Assembly (NCBI RefSeq): GCF_018861045.1
Contig: NZ_JAHKQJ010000010.1
Span: 558,001-622,000 of the forward strand
DNA length: 64,000 nucleotides
DNA from: Octadecabacter sp. B2R22
Lineage (GTDB): Bacteria > Pseudomonadota > Alphaproteobacteria > Rhodobacterales > Rhodobacteraceae
Direction of reading: 5' to 3'
Shown: one piece after another, positions 54,468 through 62,756 of the stretch
How the letters are laid out: every line of letters begins with the position of its first letter
Numbering within the stretch: the first letter of the stretch is position 1
Translations under genes and position numbers: made by a program
The notes under the pieces: generated by a model
Database searches by the model: none
The model's input: the letters and a program-made list of their open reading frames with translations, nothing else
Told to the model about the DNA's origin: nothing

Positions 54468-55463
54468 ATGAATATTGCCGAAACAGCCCAGAAAATCCGC
54501 GCCGGAGATCGCCGTGCGCTGGCCCGTGCCATCACTTTGGTCGAGAGCACCCGTGCGCAAGATCGCGCTGCCGCCGCTGAATTGCTTGCGGAATTGGGAA
54601 GCGAAACCCAAGCCCTGCGCATCGGGCTATCCGGCACGCCGGGCGTTGGTAAATCCACATTTATCGAATCCTTTGGCAGAATGCTGACAGGGCAGGGGTT
54701 ACGGGTGGCGGTTCTGGCCGTTGACCCAAGTTCAACCCGATCAGGGGGGTCGATTTTGGGGGACAAGACTCGCATGGATTTGCTGTCGCGCGACCCGAAT
54801 GCGTTTATCCGACCCTCACCCAGCCAATCGCAATTGGGCGGCGTGGCGCGGCGCACCCGTGAAGCGATTGCGCTCTGCGAAGCGGCGAAATTTGATGTGG
54901 TCCTGATTGAAACCGTTGGCGTCGGGCAGTCTGAAACGGCTGTGGCGGAAATGTCTGATGTTTTCTTGCTTTTGCTTGCGCCCGCGGGTGGGGACGAACT
55001 GCAAGGTGTCAAACGCGGGATCATGGAAACATGCGATATGATCCTTGTGAATAAGGCCGACGGCGATTTGAAATCACAAGCGACGCGCACCTGTGCAGAT
55101 TACGCCGGTGCCTTGCGCCTGATGCGCAAACGCCCGCAAGACCCCGATGATTTCCCCAAAGCGGTGGCGGTTTCCGCGCTCGAAGAGAACGGAATCACGG
55201 CCGCTTGGGAAGAAATGCAAACGCTCGCCAAATGGCGCAAAGACAATGGCATCTGGGACGCGCGCCGCACGCAGCAAGCGCGGTTTTGGTTCCAAGAAGA
55301 AGTCCGCGCTGGGCTGCTATCCCGCCTGACATCCGATGCCAGCGTGAAACAGCAACTTTCGTCATTGGAAGAAGATGTCTCCAATGGTAAAATTGGTCCT
55401 GCGCAGGCTGCCGACACCCTGATTGCCCAGCTATTTGCGCAAACCACCCCCAAGTCACGCTGA
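54468..55463 (+). CDS. meaB: methylmalonyl-CoA mutase-associated GTPase
   Basis: MeaB is a G3E GTPase that protects and reloads the B12-dependent methylmalonyl-CoA mutase. The 331-residue protein has P-loop GTPGVGKST (residues 56-64), DPSSTRSGGSILGDKTRM, ETVGVGQSE and the NKAD base-recognition motif ILVNKADG. The mutase is not in the window, but the epimerase gene at 18.5 kb belongs to the same pathway. Length is typical. It diverges from hrpB across 80 bp. Confidence 0.95.
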   Translation: MNIAETAQKIRAGDRRALARAITLVESTRAQDRAAAAELLAELGSETQALRIGLSGTPGVGKSTFIESFGRMLTGQGLRVAVLAVDPSSTRSGGSILGDKTRMDLLSRDPNAFIRPSPSQSQLGGVARRTREAIALCEAAKFDVVLIETVGVGQSETAVAEMSDVFLLLLAPAGGDELQGVKRGIMETCDMILVNKADGDLKSQATRTCADYAGALRLMRKRPQDPDDFPKAVAVSALEENGITAAWEEMQTLAKWRKDNGIWDARRTQQARFWFQEEVRAGLLSRLTSDASVKQQLSSLEEDVSNGKIGPAQAADTLIAQLFAQTTPKSR

Positions 55464-55501
55464 AAACGCCACGGCATAGGTATCATTTTGGGGGAAACGG
55501 G

Positions 55502-55530
55502 TTGACGGGGGCAAGGAATCCTCCTAATTC
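55502..55530 (+). promoter_or_regulatory. possible rpmB promoter
   Basis: TTGACG (55502-55507) and TAATTC (55525-55530) are 17 bp apart, a plausible sigma70-type promoter 100 bp before rpmB. The -10 match is weak. Confidence 0.35.
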
Positions 55531-55631
55531 CCGCCAAATGAATTCAGGCCTTGCTGTGTGCGAGGCCCAACAGGTTTGATAGAACGGGTCGCGCACGATG
55601 TAGCTGGCCCTTGATAAACAAGGAAAACGCC

Positions 55632-55919
55632 ATGTCTCGCCGTTGCGAACTGACCGGAAAAGGCCCAATGACGGGCAACAACGTGAGCCACGCTAAAAAC
55701 CGTACACGCCGTCGGTTTTTGCCAAACCTTCAGGACGTCTCTTTGGCGTCTGAAACTTTGGGCCGTAGCTTCAAATTCCGCATCTCTAACGCTGCTTTGC
55801 GCACCGTTGATCACCGTGGTGGTCTGGATGCGTTCTTCGCAAAATCCAAAGACGCTGAGCTGTCCCCAGCCGCGTTGAAGGTCAAGAAAGACATCGCCAA
55901 GGCAACAGCCGAAGCATAA
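55632..55919 (+). CDS. rpmB: 50S ribosomal protein L28
   Basis: The 95-residue L28 starts at ATG 55632, after AAGGAAAA; upstream in-frame codons from 55551 are rejected. The sequence [20 protein letters not shown] and [11 protein letters not shown] is typical of alphaproteobacterial L28. The C-terminal extension of about 20 residues is also usual. A strong terminator follows. Confidence 0.97.
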   Translation: MSRRCELTGKGPMTGNNVSHAKNRTRRRFLPNLQDVSLASETLGRSFKFRISNAALRTVDHRGGLDAFFAKSKDAELSPAALKVKKDIAKATAEA

Positions 55920-55947
55920 GTCGTTCTACCTGACTGATTTAGAAAAG

Positions 55948-55980
55948 CCCGAGCCTTTGCGCTCGGGTTTTTTGTTTTTT
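55948..55980 (+). terminator. intrinsic terminator of rpmB
   Basis: CCCGAGC (55948-55954) and GCTCGGG (55961-55967) form a perfect 7-bp stem with a 6-nt loop, followed by TTTTTTGTTTTTTT. It lies 29 nt after the rpmB stop. Confidence 0.93.
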
Positions 55981-56038
55981 TATGGTTGGGCTGTGGTCTA
56001 AGCTGGCGATGTGTTTCGATTTAACGAAGGTTTGGTCT

Positions 56039-56359
56039 GTGAAATTTCTTTTTGCAACGTTTCTGGGGCTGATCAGCCAATCTGCTTGGGCAGGCTGCGC
56101 GGATTTCACGCGAAGTTTTTCAGGCGAACTGTCCCCTCCCGTTTATCGGATTTGTTATGACGGTGTCTGCGATGTCACGACGCAAGACTACGTGTGTTCC
56201 AACGTATCCAGCTATCAAGACGGATACGCAATTGGATGGACACGTGATTGCCAAATCCTAAGCGAAACCGAAACACAGTGTCAGATCAGATGGCAAGGAC
56301 GCCCGATCGACCCCGCCAAGCATTACCGCCTGACCTTTGAAGAGGTTTCAACCGAGTAA
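56039..56359 (+). CDS. secreted Cys-containing protein of unknown function
   Basis: GTG 56039 gives 106 residues starting with a signal peptide (MKFLFATFLGLISQSAWA) cleaved before GC. The mature part of about 88 residues has six cysteines, suited to disulfides in the periplasm (CADFTRS, RICYDGVCDVTTQDYVC, DCQ, CQIRW). GAAGG precedes the GTG. A longer frame from 55982 is possible but would mask the signal peptide. I do not recognise the family. Confidence 0.6.
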   Translation: MKFLFATFLGLISQSAWAGCADFTRSFSGELSPPVYRICYDGVCDVTTQDYVCSNVSSYQDGYAIGWTRDCQILSETETQCQIRWQGRPIDPAKHYRLTFEEVSTE

Positions 56360-56414
56360 GGCTGCGACCATTCTGCTCTTTTTGCCCCGCGCGGGTACTG
56401 GTATCCTTCCCGTG

Positions 56415-56765
56415 ATGACAGGAATGACTCGCCTTTTGACCCTAACGCTTGCGATGCTGATTGCGATGACCTCGCTTCAGATGGCGCAGGCGCGTGGCAT
56501 CATGGCGTCGGCGGTGGGGCAATACGTTTTGTGCTCCGGCCAAGACAGCGAAACCATCACGTTGGACATCAACGGCAACCCAATAGAAGTTGCACATACC
56601 TGTGTTGACTGTGCCCTCACGTTCGCTGAGACATCTACGCGTGCCACGTTTGTTGATCCGCAGCTTATCCACATGCAGACTCTCGTGCAGGCCCCTGTAA
56701 CGGCTGCATTTACGCTCACTCTCCCCAAAGGACATCCTGCGCGCGCACCTCCATTAACAGCCTGA
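56415..56765 (+). CDS. exported small protein upstream of copper chaperone
   Basis: The 116-residue product has a signal peptide (MTRLLTLTLAMLIAMTSLQMAQA, also startable at 56424) and a CxxC in AHTCVDCALTF plus another Cys. It resembles DUF2946-type proteins that occur in copper-handling loci, and the next gene, 51 bp downstream, is a PCu(A)C chaperone. A copper role is inferred from that context. Start choice between 56415 and 56424 is open. Confidence 0.6.
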   Translation: MTGMTRLLTLTLAMLIAMTSLQMAQARGIMASAVGQYVLCSGQDSETITLDINGNPIEVAHTCVDCALTFAETSTRATFVDPQLIHMQTLVQAPVTAAFTLTLPKGHPARAPPLTA

Positions 56766-56816
56766 ATACCAACTTTCACTTATCCAACATTCAGACTTTT
56801 ATTCGGGAGAGACATC

Positions 56817-57320
56817 ATGTCCTTCAAATCCATCCTTCTTGGTGCCGCGCTGGCACTGCCCCTCGCAACAACAGCTTTCGCTGAGGTTGAAGTCCACGAT
56901 CAATACGCGCGTTCATCCAATGCCATGGCGGGTGCCGCGTTTATGATGATCCAGAACAGTGGCGATACGGACGACCGCCTGATCGCTGTCACCTCTGACG
57001 TGGCTGCACGCACCGAACTGCACACGCACATCGAGAACGCGGACGGCGTGATGCAGATGATACATGTGGAAGAGGGGTTCGAGCTTCCTGCGGGCGGTGA
57101 CATCTCTATGGAGCGCGGCGGCAAGCACGTGATGTTCATGGGGCTCAACGCACCCTTTACGGACGATCAGACCGTCACCATCACCTTGACCTTCGAACAC
57201 GCTGGCGACGTTGTCGTTGAAATCCCTGTCGATCAAGAGCGCATGGATCACGGCGCGATGGGGCATGGCGACATGAACCAGAACATGGACCAAAACATGG
57301 ACCACGGTTCAGGTAACTAA
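56817..57320 (+). CDS. PCu(A)C-type periplasmic copper chaperone
   Basis: The 167-residue protein has a signal peptide (residues 1-22, ending AFA) and a cupredoxin-like PCu(A)C domain. The Cu(I) site is the pattern His/Met...Met...His-x-Met seen in ELHTHIENADGVMQMIHV and MERGGKHVMFMGL. The tail is rich in His, Met, Asp, Gly and Asn (MDHGAMGHGDMNQNMDQNMD) and may bind extra copper. Such proteins deliver copper to the CuA centre of cytochrome oxidase. A GC-rich hairpin follows. Confidence 0.93.
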   Translation: MSFKSILLGAALALPLATTAFAEVEVHDQYARSSNAMAGAAFMMIQNSGDTDDRLIAVTSDVAARTELHTHIENADGVMQMIHVEEGFELPAGGDISMERGGKHVMFMGLNAPFTDDQTVTITLTFEHAGDVVVEIPVDQERMDHGAMGHGDMNQNMDQNMDHGSGN

Positions 57321-57328
57321 GACACAGG

Positions 57329-57360
57329 TTTGGCGGGCGCATACGGCTGTGCCCGCCAAA
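57329..57360. terminator. hairpin terminator after copper chaperone gene
   Basis: TTTGGCGGGC (57329-57338) and GCCCGCCAAA (57351-57360) form a perfect 10-bp stem with a 12-nt loop, 8 nt after the chaperone stop. A short TT run follows; the A/T ends of the stem make it usable on either strand. Confidence 0.65.
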
Positions 57361-57401
57361 TTCACCGTGGGGTTTCTGGTGAGCCCCGCTATACTCCCCC
57401 C

Positions 57402-57839
57402 ATGCATCGTATTCTTTTCGTCTGTCTCGGTAATATCTGCCGATCCCCCACTGCCGAGGCCGTGACCCGCGCCAAGGCCCCGCATCTTCATTTGGATAGC
57501 GCTGGAACCGCTGGTTACCACGTGGGCGATCCGCCCTATGGCCCGATGCAGCAGGCTGCGAGGGGGCGTGGATACGATCTTTCGCCGCTGCGCGCGCGCC
57601 AGTTCACGGCGGATGATTTCGACACTTTTGACGTGATTATCGCCATGGATGGTGAAAATTTCGACAACATCGAAGCCCTGCGCCCCACGCATTCATCTAC
57701 GCCAGTTGTGCTTTTCACTGATCACATCGGTCAAGACTGCACAGCTGTTCCGGACCCGTATTACACGCGAGATTTCAATGGGTGCTTGGATCTGATCGAA
57801 GCTTGCGCAGACGGGCTTATCGCGGGGTTAACGCGTTAG
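57402..57839 (+). CDS. low-molecular-weight protein tyrosine phosphatase
   Basis: The 145-residue enzyme starts at ATG 57402. The phosphate loop C8-LGNIC-R14-S (VCLGNICRSPTAE) and the general-acid loop VPDPYYTRDF are both intact. It dephosphorylates Tyr residues or small phosphoesters in the cytosol; in some bacteria such enzymes control exopolysaccharide kinases. No kinase gene is adjacent. Its 3' end overlaps a convergent lipoprotein gene by 4 nt. Confidence 0.94.
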   Translation: MHRILFVCLGNICRSPTAEAVTRAKAPHLHLDSAGTAGYHVGDPPYGPMQQAARGRGYDLSPLRARQFTADDFDTFDVIIAMDGENFDNIEALRPTHSSTPVVLFTDHIGQDCTAVPDPYYTRDFNGCLDLIEACADGLIAGLTR

Positions 57840-58162
57840 CCGCACTGGCTGCGCGCTTTGCTCACGTAGGACTGATAGCGGCGCCAAAACGCATCATTCG
57901 CCGTGGTGTCCGAAATGCGGATCGAATGGGCGAATTCAGGATCCCCAAAGAAACGCGCAACACGACTGCGATCGCTGGAGCTTAGCTCTGCATTGGCGAC
58001 ACGCTGCACGCAAGAACACAAAGATGTCGTCGCGGCTGAACGGTCAGCGGCAAGGCAGGCACGGCTGATGTCACCCGTCGCCCCACGGGTCGACCCCGTA
58101 TTGCGGGTCCCACCACAGGCTGTCAGAGCCAAAATACACGTCATCGCAAGAATTACCCGCAT
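57836..58162 (-). CDS. conserved rhodobacterial lipoprotein
   Basis: ATG 58162, with GAGGTGG upstream, gives 108 residues. The signal MRVILAMTCILALTAC has the lipobox LTAC (Cys16). The mature part has further cysteines (RACLAADRS, LCSCVQRVAN, C-terminal SQCG), likely disulfide-bonded. It resembles a small family in rhodobacteria sometimes carrying the doubtful label arginine transporter; nothing in the sequence supports transport. Envelope location is the only safe statement. Confidence 0.8.
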   Translation of the reverse strand: MRVILAMTCILALTACGGTRNTGSTRGATGDISRACLAADRSAATTSLCSCVQRVANAELSSSDRSRVARFFGDPEFAHSIRISDTTANDAFWRRYQSYVSKARSQCG

Positions 58163-58339
58163 CACTACCACCTCATATCGCCCGCCGATTTTGGCTTGGG
58201 CTGTTTATCTGCTGGTGTAATTATGACGGAAAGGGAGGGGCTGGGGAAGGGGGAAGCTGATCACGTTTTAGGCTGTTTGCTGATTGGCAATGAATGACGG
58301 CTTGGAGCCCAGAGTTACCCTCTTCGGGTGCTATTTTGA

Positions 58340-58747
58340 ATGGCTGGACAAAAACCTAGGGTAGCGCCAAGCTCTTTAAACATGAGCGTCAACCTAGACT
58401 TTCTTGAAGAGTGCGAGATAGTTCGGCCGAGCTGGTCGCCCGAATATGGAGTGGCGTCTTCTTTTTCTGAATTTTTTGTCACGCTCAATGAACCGCTTGG
58501 CTTAGTGTGGTTGGCAGTATTGGCCCTGTTTTTATGGAAAAGAAATGTGTTGTTTAGCGTTCTTCTTTCACTGCTGTCGGTGTCGCTTTTGGCTTATTGG
58601 AATTGGGAGAAATACGCATACGATGGACTATATTTCGGCCAACTAGGCGGCTGCGTAGGGTCTCTTTTCGTCACGAATATTGTGCTCTGGGCGGCTTTCC
58701 TGTTTGGCATAGCTGGGGTATTCTGGCGACGGTTCAAGCGAACATGA
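58340..58747 (+). CDS. hypothetical membrane protein
   Basis: The frame gives 135 residues from ATG 58340, or 121 from ATG 58382 (MSVNLDFLEE). Three predicted helices are seen (GLVWLAVLALFLW, LFSVLLSLLSVSLLAYW, LFVTNIVLWAAFLFGIAGVFW). The gene is richer in A/T than its neighbours, has no clear ribosome-binding site, and its family is not recognised. It may be an acquired gene. Confidence 0.55.
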   Translation: MAGQKPRVAPSSLNMSVNLDFLEECEIVRPSWSPEYGVASSFSEFFVTLNEPLGLVWLAVLALFLWKRNVLFSVLLSLLSVSLLAYWNWEKYAYDGLYFGQLGGCVGSLFVTNIVLWAAFLFGIAGVFWRRFKRT

Positions 58748-58905
58748 AATGTCGGCCTTGTCCCGCGATGCGGACAATCGCTCCGAGTTAAATAACCAGT
58801 AACAGGGCTTGAAGTGCCGCGCTGCCGAGCCGCTGTAGCGGTTGCCTTTCCATCACGTTCAAGACAGCTTGCAAAACCCTGCAAAACCTGCGCATTTCCA
58901 GAACC

Positions 58906-60702
58906 ATGACCGACCTGAACAAAATCCGCAATTTCTCCATCGTCGCGCACATTGACCATGGCAAATCCACTCTGGCTGACCGCTTGATCCAGTCCACCAA
59001 CACGGTGGCCGAACGGGACATGAAGGCGCAGATGCTGGACTCCATGGATATCGAGCGCGAGCGCGGGATTACCATCAAGGCCAACACGGTGCGCATCGAT
59101 TACACCGCCAAAGACGGTGAGACCTATGTTCTCAACCTGATCGACACCCCCGGGCACGTCGATTTCGCTTATGAGGTCTCCCGCTCCATGCGTGCGGTTG
59201 AAGGGTCTTTGTTGGTCGTGGACAGTACCCAAGGGGTTGAGGCGCAAACGCTCGCCAACGTCTATCACGCCATTGAGGCGGATCACGATTTGGTCCCTGT
59301 TTTCAATAAGATCGACCTTCCGGCCTCTGACATTGACCGCGTTGCCGAACAGGTCGAGGACGTTATCGGTATCGATGCCTCTGGTGCCATCGCGGTGTCT
59401 GCCAAAACGGGGCAGGGCATTGAAGAAACGCTCGAAGCTATCGTCACCCAACTCCCCGCACCAAAAGGGGATATCAACGCGCCGCTTAAGGCGATGTTGG
59501 TGGATTCTTGGTATGACAGCTACCTTGGCGTGATCGTTCTGGTCCGCATCATCGACGGCAAGCTGAAGAAGGGTGAAAAGGTCAAATTCATCTCCAACGG
59601 CACGATCCACCACGTGGACCGGATTGGCGTCTTCCGCCCAGAAATGACCCCCGTGGATGAGCTTGGCCCTGGTGAGATCGGCTTCCTCACGGCCTCCATC
59701 AAACAGGTGCGTGACACGCGGGTGGGCGACACGATCACCCATCAACGTAGCGAAGTCACACCGCTGCCGGGCTTCAAACCCGCACAACCCGTGGTCTTCT
59801 GTGGCTTGTTCCCCGTCGACTCTGCCCTGTTTGAAGACCTGCGCGAAGCCATCGACAAACTCGCCCTCAACGACGCCTCCTTCTCCTTTGAAATGGAAAG
59901 CTCCGCCGCACTTGGCTTTGGCTTCCGCTGCGGCTTCCTTGGCTTGCTCCACCTCGAAGTGATCCGCGACCGGATCGAGCGTGAGTATGACATCGACCTC
60001 ATCACCACCGCGCCGTCCGTGATCTACGACATCCACATGAAGGACGGCACCGTCGTGCAATTGCACAACCCCGCCGACATGCCTGACGTCACCACCGTCG
60101 ATCACATCGCCGAGCCGCGCATCAAAGCGACGATCCTTGTGCCGGATGAATACTTGGGCGAAGTCCTCAAACTCTGTCAGGACCGCCGCGGCATCCAAGA
60201 AGACCTGACCTACGCAGGGTCCCGCGCCATGGCCGTTTACGACCTGCCGCTCAACGAAGTGGTGTTCGATTTTTACGACCGCCTGAAATCCGTCACCAAG
60301 GGCTATGCGTCGTTTGACTACCAACTGATGGGCTACCGCGAGGACAATCTGGTCAAGATGTCCGTGCTGGTGAACGAAGAACCGGTCGACGCGCTGTCCA
60401 TGATGGTGCACCGCGACCGCGCCGAGGCCCGTGGCCGCGCTATGGTTGAGAAATTGAAAGAGCTGATCCCGCGACACATGTTCAAAATCCCGATCCAAGC
60501 GGCGATTGGCGGCAAGGTGATTGCCCGTGAGACATTGTCTGCCATGCGTAAGGATGTGACGGCGAAGTGTTACGGCGGCGACGCATCGCGGAAACGCAAA
60601 CTGTTGGATAAGCAGAAGGCGGGTAAGAAGAAGATGCGCCAGTTTGGGAAAGTGGATATTCCTCAGGAAGCATTTATTTCCGCACTTAAAATGGACGATT
60701 AA
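58906..60702 (+). CDS. lepA: elongation factor 4 (back-translocating GTPase)
   Basis: LepA/EF4 is a ribosome-associated GTPase. The 598-residue protein has G1 AHIDHGKST (residues 14-22), G3 DTPGHVDF, G4 NKIDLP and the LepA-specific C-terminal part ([25 protein letters not shown]). Length is normal. The last codons form the left arm of a 40-bp perfect palindrome centred on the stop codon. Confidence 0.97.
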   Translation: MTDLNKIRNFSIVAHIDHGKSTLADRLIQSTNTVAERDMKAQMLDSMDIERERGITIKANTVRIDYTAKDGETYVLNLIDTPGHVDFAYEVSRSMRAVEGSLLVVDSTQGVEAQTLANVYHAIEADHDLVPVFNKIDLPASDIDRVAEQVEDVIGIDASGAIAVSAKTGQGIEETLEAIVTQLPAPKGDINAPLKAMLVDSWYDSYLGVIVLVRIIDGKLKKGEKVKFISNGTIHHVDRIGVFRPEMTPVDELGPGEIGFLTASIKQVRDTRVGDTITHQRSEVTPLPGFKPAQPVVFCGLFPVDSALFEDLREAIDKLALNDASFSFEMESSAALGFGFRCGFLGLLHLEVIRDRIEREYDIDLITTAPSVIYDIHMKDGTVVQLHNPADMPDVTTVDHIAEPRIKATILVPDEYLGEVLKLCQDRRGIQEDLTYAGSRAMAVYDLPLNEVVFDFYDRLKSVTKGYASFDYQLMGYREDNLVKMSVLVNEEPVDALSMMVHRDRAEARGRAMVEKLKELIPRHMFKIPIQAAIGGKVIARETLSAMRKDVTAKCYGGDASRKRKLLDKQKAGKKKMRQFGKVDIPQEAFISALKMDD

Positions 60703-60720
60703 TCGTCCATTTTAAGTGCG
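60681..60720. repeat. perfect 40-bp palindrome centred at the lepA stop
   Basis: Twenty bases ending at 60700 (CGCACTTAAAATGGACGATT) are followed directly by their exact reverse complement (60701-60720). The centre falls inside the TAA stop (60700-60702). In RNA this gives a stem of about 18 bp with a 4-nt loop. There is no T-run after it. It may serve as a transcript end or be a scar of inverted duplication. Confidence 0.9.
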
Positions 60721-60804
60721 CGTGCGTGGCAGCGAACTTGCGAAGCATTTCGCGTACGCACTCAGTTGCTACGGCGCGAAGGTTTTTGCGAACTAATTGA
60801 GAGC

Positions 60805-60829
60805 ATCTTACGAGATTCAAACGTAAGAT
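60805..60829 (-). terminator. hairpin downstream of the YaaC-like gene
   Basis: ATCTTACG (60805-60812) and CGTAAGAT (60822-60829) form a perfect 8-bp stem with a 9-nt loop, 10 bp beyond the YaaC-like stop on its strand. No T-run is seen. Confidence 0.5.
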
Positions 60830-60838
60830 CTTAAGGCA

Positions 60839-61819
60839 TTATCGCACTTTAGGTGGCCAGAACTGACGACCAGTAATTTCTGTCGCGATCTGATCGACAA
60901 ACTGGTCAGTTACGTTCTCGATGAATTCCGTAAGTAACCAGTTCCCTTGACCAGAAAGGTGGCGGTCAAAACCTGCAGGGTCGTACCTCGCCAATTCACT
61001 AAGCCGATGCATGGCCGCGAACATTAAGATCAGAGTGTGTCGATGACCGACTGAGTTTTTAGGAATTGTGCGCTTGAGGTACCAGAGGTCCCGATTGCCT
61101 GAGATGCTTACAACAGCTCTGCGGGTGGTCTTATGGTAGCTTTGCAGTCGCACGACCGCTTGCTCTTTTTGCTTCGCGTTAGTTCTACCATTGTACCAAC
61201 TAAAGCACTTCTTCCTTCGAACAAATTTCTTGCCTTCATAATCAATGGACTCAAAGGAACTAGGAATATTTGCGAGGCTCCTGTTGTCGGCGAAACGAGG
61301 AAGAATTTCAGCCTCAAAATATGCCTCTGAACTACCATTTTTCTTAACGTACCGCGCTGCTTCAAGAGGAATGAACAAGTCAGTGGAAGAGGTGAAGGTT
61401 AACCTAAATGCACGATGGATGAATGGGATATTCCACAGAATATCTTTCAAGCTATAATTTGCATTTTCTTCATACTCTCCAAAATGGCGGCAAAGCGCCG
61501 GAAGTACGCCGCCCGAATAGAAGTTAACCTGTTCGTTCGCTAATACGCTTTTTGCATTTTCGGGTCGAACACCTGCGACGCCGTGCGCGTCAGCTGCAGC
61601 AAGGCTTTTTGTGCTTAAAAGGGTTTTTGTCGCATTGAGAAATGAATAATATAAAGTAAGAGGCGCAGCTTCGGGGGCAAGATTATGGGATGCATCGGAG
61701 AACCTCTTTGCCTGCCTCCAGTAAGACAAAGCCTCTTCCTTGCCGCTACGTTTCAACCATAGTTCGACGTATTGCCAAGGGTTGTTTGACAAGACGTGTT
61801 CACTGTCGAAATCTGGCAT
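60839..61819 (-). CDS. YaaC-like orphan protein
   Basis: ATG 61819, preceded by AAAGGTG, gives 326 residues; in-frame ATGs at 61837 and 61879 lack ribosome-binding sites. The order NPWQYVELWLKR, YWRQAKRFSDAS, APLTLYYSFLNATKTLL and DAHGVAG matches the YaaC-like family, whose function is unknown. The protein is helical, soluble and basic. Base composition is AT-richer than lepA or the DksA-like gene, suggesting transfer. A copy of structured repeat A lies upstream of it. The family call is moderate. Confidence 0.7.
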   Translation of the reverse strand: MPDFDSEHVLSNNPWQYVELWLKRSGKEEALSYWRQAKRFSDASHNLAPEAAPLTLYYSFLNATKTLLSTKSLAAADAHGVAGVRPENAKSVLANEQVNFYSGGVLPALCRHFGEYEENANYSLKDILWNIPFIHRAFRLTFTSSTDLFIPLEAARYVKKNGSSEAYFEAEILPRFADNRSLANIPSSFESIDYEGKKFVRRKKCFSWYNGRTNAKQKEQAVVRLQSYHKTTRRAVVSISGNRDLWYLKRTIPKNSVGHRHTLILMFAAMHRLSELARYDPAGFDRHLSGQGNWLLTEFIENVTDQFVDQIATEITGRQFWPPKVR

Positions 61820-61935
61820 TAGCACACCTTTATGCATCCAAACGCGACGGTTCTTGATTTTTAATTGTTTGTTTCTCATTAGTTGGTAAGAGCAGCTTTT
61901 TGAAATCACCTCAAGGTTGTATTTTGGGCTTGCTA

Positions 61936-62030
61936 GCCAAATCCCCGATTTGGCAGCGCCCGTGTCCGGCGCTTCGCGCGTTCGAACCTGAATTGATCCA
62001 CTGGATCACTTCCAAGACGGGTCTCACCCT
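61936..62030 (+). repeat. structured repeat (family A), copy 3
   Basis: It contains GCCAAAT-CCCCG-ATTTGGC, GCGC-TTC-GCGC and TTGATCC-ACT-GGATCA, in the same order and spacing as copy A2 at 26.2 kb. The first two stems carry paired changes relative to A2, so the pairing is kept. It lies in the 353-bp gap between the YaaC-like start and the DksA-like gene. A short GC-rich inverted pair (CCCTCCCC/GGGGAGGG) follows at about 62029-62045. Confidence 0.75.
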
Positions 62031-62105
62031 CCCCCAAGGGGAGGGCACTTCGAACCATCCCCTCGGCTCGGGCGCAACCTAGCCTGAAACGCCGCATAAA
62101 GTTCC

Positions 62106-62119
62106 TTGACCCAAATCAA
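62106..62119 (+). promoter_or_regulatory. FnrL-like site upstream of DksA-like gene
   Basis: TTGACCCAAATCAA matches the FNR/FnrL consensus TTGAT-N4-ATCAA at 9 of 10 positions. It ends 53 bp before the gene's ATG. The identical 14-mer occurs again at 62500-62513. Confidence 0.65.
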
Positions 62120-62172
62120 GGCACTCCTCCCGCCCTTGTTCCATCCTCCCTAAAAACCAAGGGAGACCGCCC

Positions 62173-62487
62173 ATGAACATCGACACACAAAAACAAACTC
62201 TGCTGGCGCGCCGCACGGAGATCACGCAGCATCTGGTTGAGGTTGAAGATCAGCTTGATGACACGCCGCCCGCCGATTGGGAGGACCGTGCGTCCGAGCG
62301 GCAGGGGGATGAGGTTCTGGAGGCTTTGGGCAATACCGAGGCCGCCGAGATCAAACAGATCGATGCGGCGCTGGCGCGGATTGAGGCGGGGACATATGGC
62401 ATTTGCGCCAAGTGTGGGGACCCGATCTCGGATGAACGGCTTACGCTGCTGCCCGCTGCTCCGCTGTGTAAGAACTGTATGGCCTGA
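62173..62487 (+). CDS. TraR/DksA family zinc-finger protein
   Basis: The 104-residue protein has a coiled-coil start (TLLARRTEITQHLVEVEDQL) and a C-terminal C4 zinc finger CAKCGDPISDERLTLLPAAPLCKNC. It is shorter than DksA (about 150), like the TraR-type short members that bind RNA polymerase's secondary channel. The tip acidic residues are in DTPPADWEDRASERQGDE. An FnrL-like box 53 bp upstream suggests induction at low oxygen. Confidence 0.9.
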   Translation: MNIDTQKQTLLARRTEITQHLVEVEDQLDDTPPADWEDRASERQGDEVLEALGNTEAAEIKQIDAALARIEAGTYGICAKCGDPISDERLTLLPAAPLCKNCMA

Positions 62488-62499
62488 ACGCGCTTTGGT

Positions 62500-62513
62500 T
62501 TGACCCAAATCAA
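62500..62513 (+). promoter_or_regulatory. FnrL-like site upstream of small membrane-protein pair
   Basis: TTGACCCAAATCAA, identical to the site at 62106-62119, ends 57 bp before the ATG of the first small membrane-protein gene. The similar distance to the two start codons supports a shared control. Confidence 0.65.
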
Positions 62514-62570
62514 CGCGACGGCGTTCGACTCATGCCAGTTTGCGCGCATTAACACTTTCCGGAGGCCCCA

Positions 62571-62756
62571 ATGGCACGACTCGCAGGCATTCTTTTCTTC
62601 GTTATCGGCACTACACTTGCCGGCACATTCATGATCGCAGCGCTGGTCATGGGCTACGACACCGCGCAGCCTATCGTTATCGCAGTGACCCTTGGGTTCC
62701 TCGTGTCCATTCCGGCGTCGTGGTTCATCGCCAAGGCCATCGTGGAACAAGGGTGA
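62571..62756 (+). CDS. small two-helix membrane protein, first of a paralogous pair
   Basis: The 61-residue protein starts MARLAGILFFVIGTTLAG after a GGAGG. Two membrane helices (LFFVIGTTLAGTFMIAALVM and IVIAVTLGFLVSIPASWFIA) are joined by a short loop GYDTAQP. Orthologues in roseobacters sometimes carry the wrong label CTP synthetase. It overlaps the next gene in a GTGA arrangement. Function is unknown; control by FnrL is inferred from the box upstream. Confidence 0.8.
   Translation: MARLAGILFFVIGTTLAGTFMIAALVMGYDTAQPIVIAVTLGFLVSIPASWFIAKAIVEQG

Noticed and set aside
56337-56414. Upstream extension of the small exported protein before the copper chaperone
   Set aside because: It would start at TTG within the end of the previous gene and place 26 residues before a normal signal peptide.
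58594-60498. 634-codon open frame on the minus strand opposite lepA
   Set aside because: Complementary shadow of a highly expressed GC-rich gene; composition is unnatural (many Asp, Val, His, Phe) and it has no start signal.
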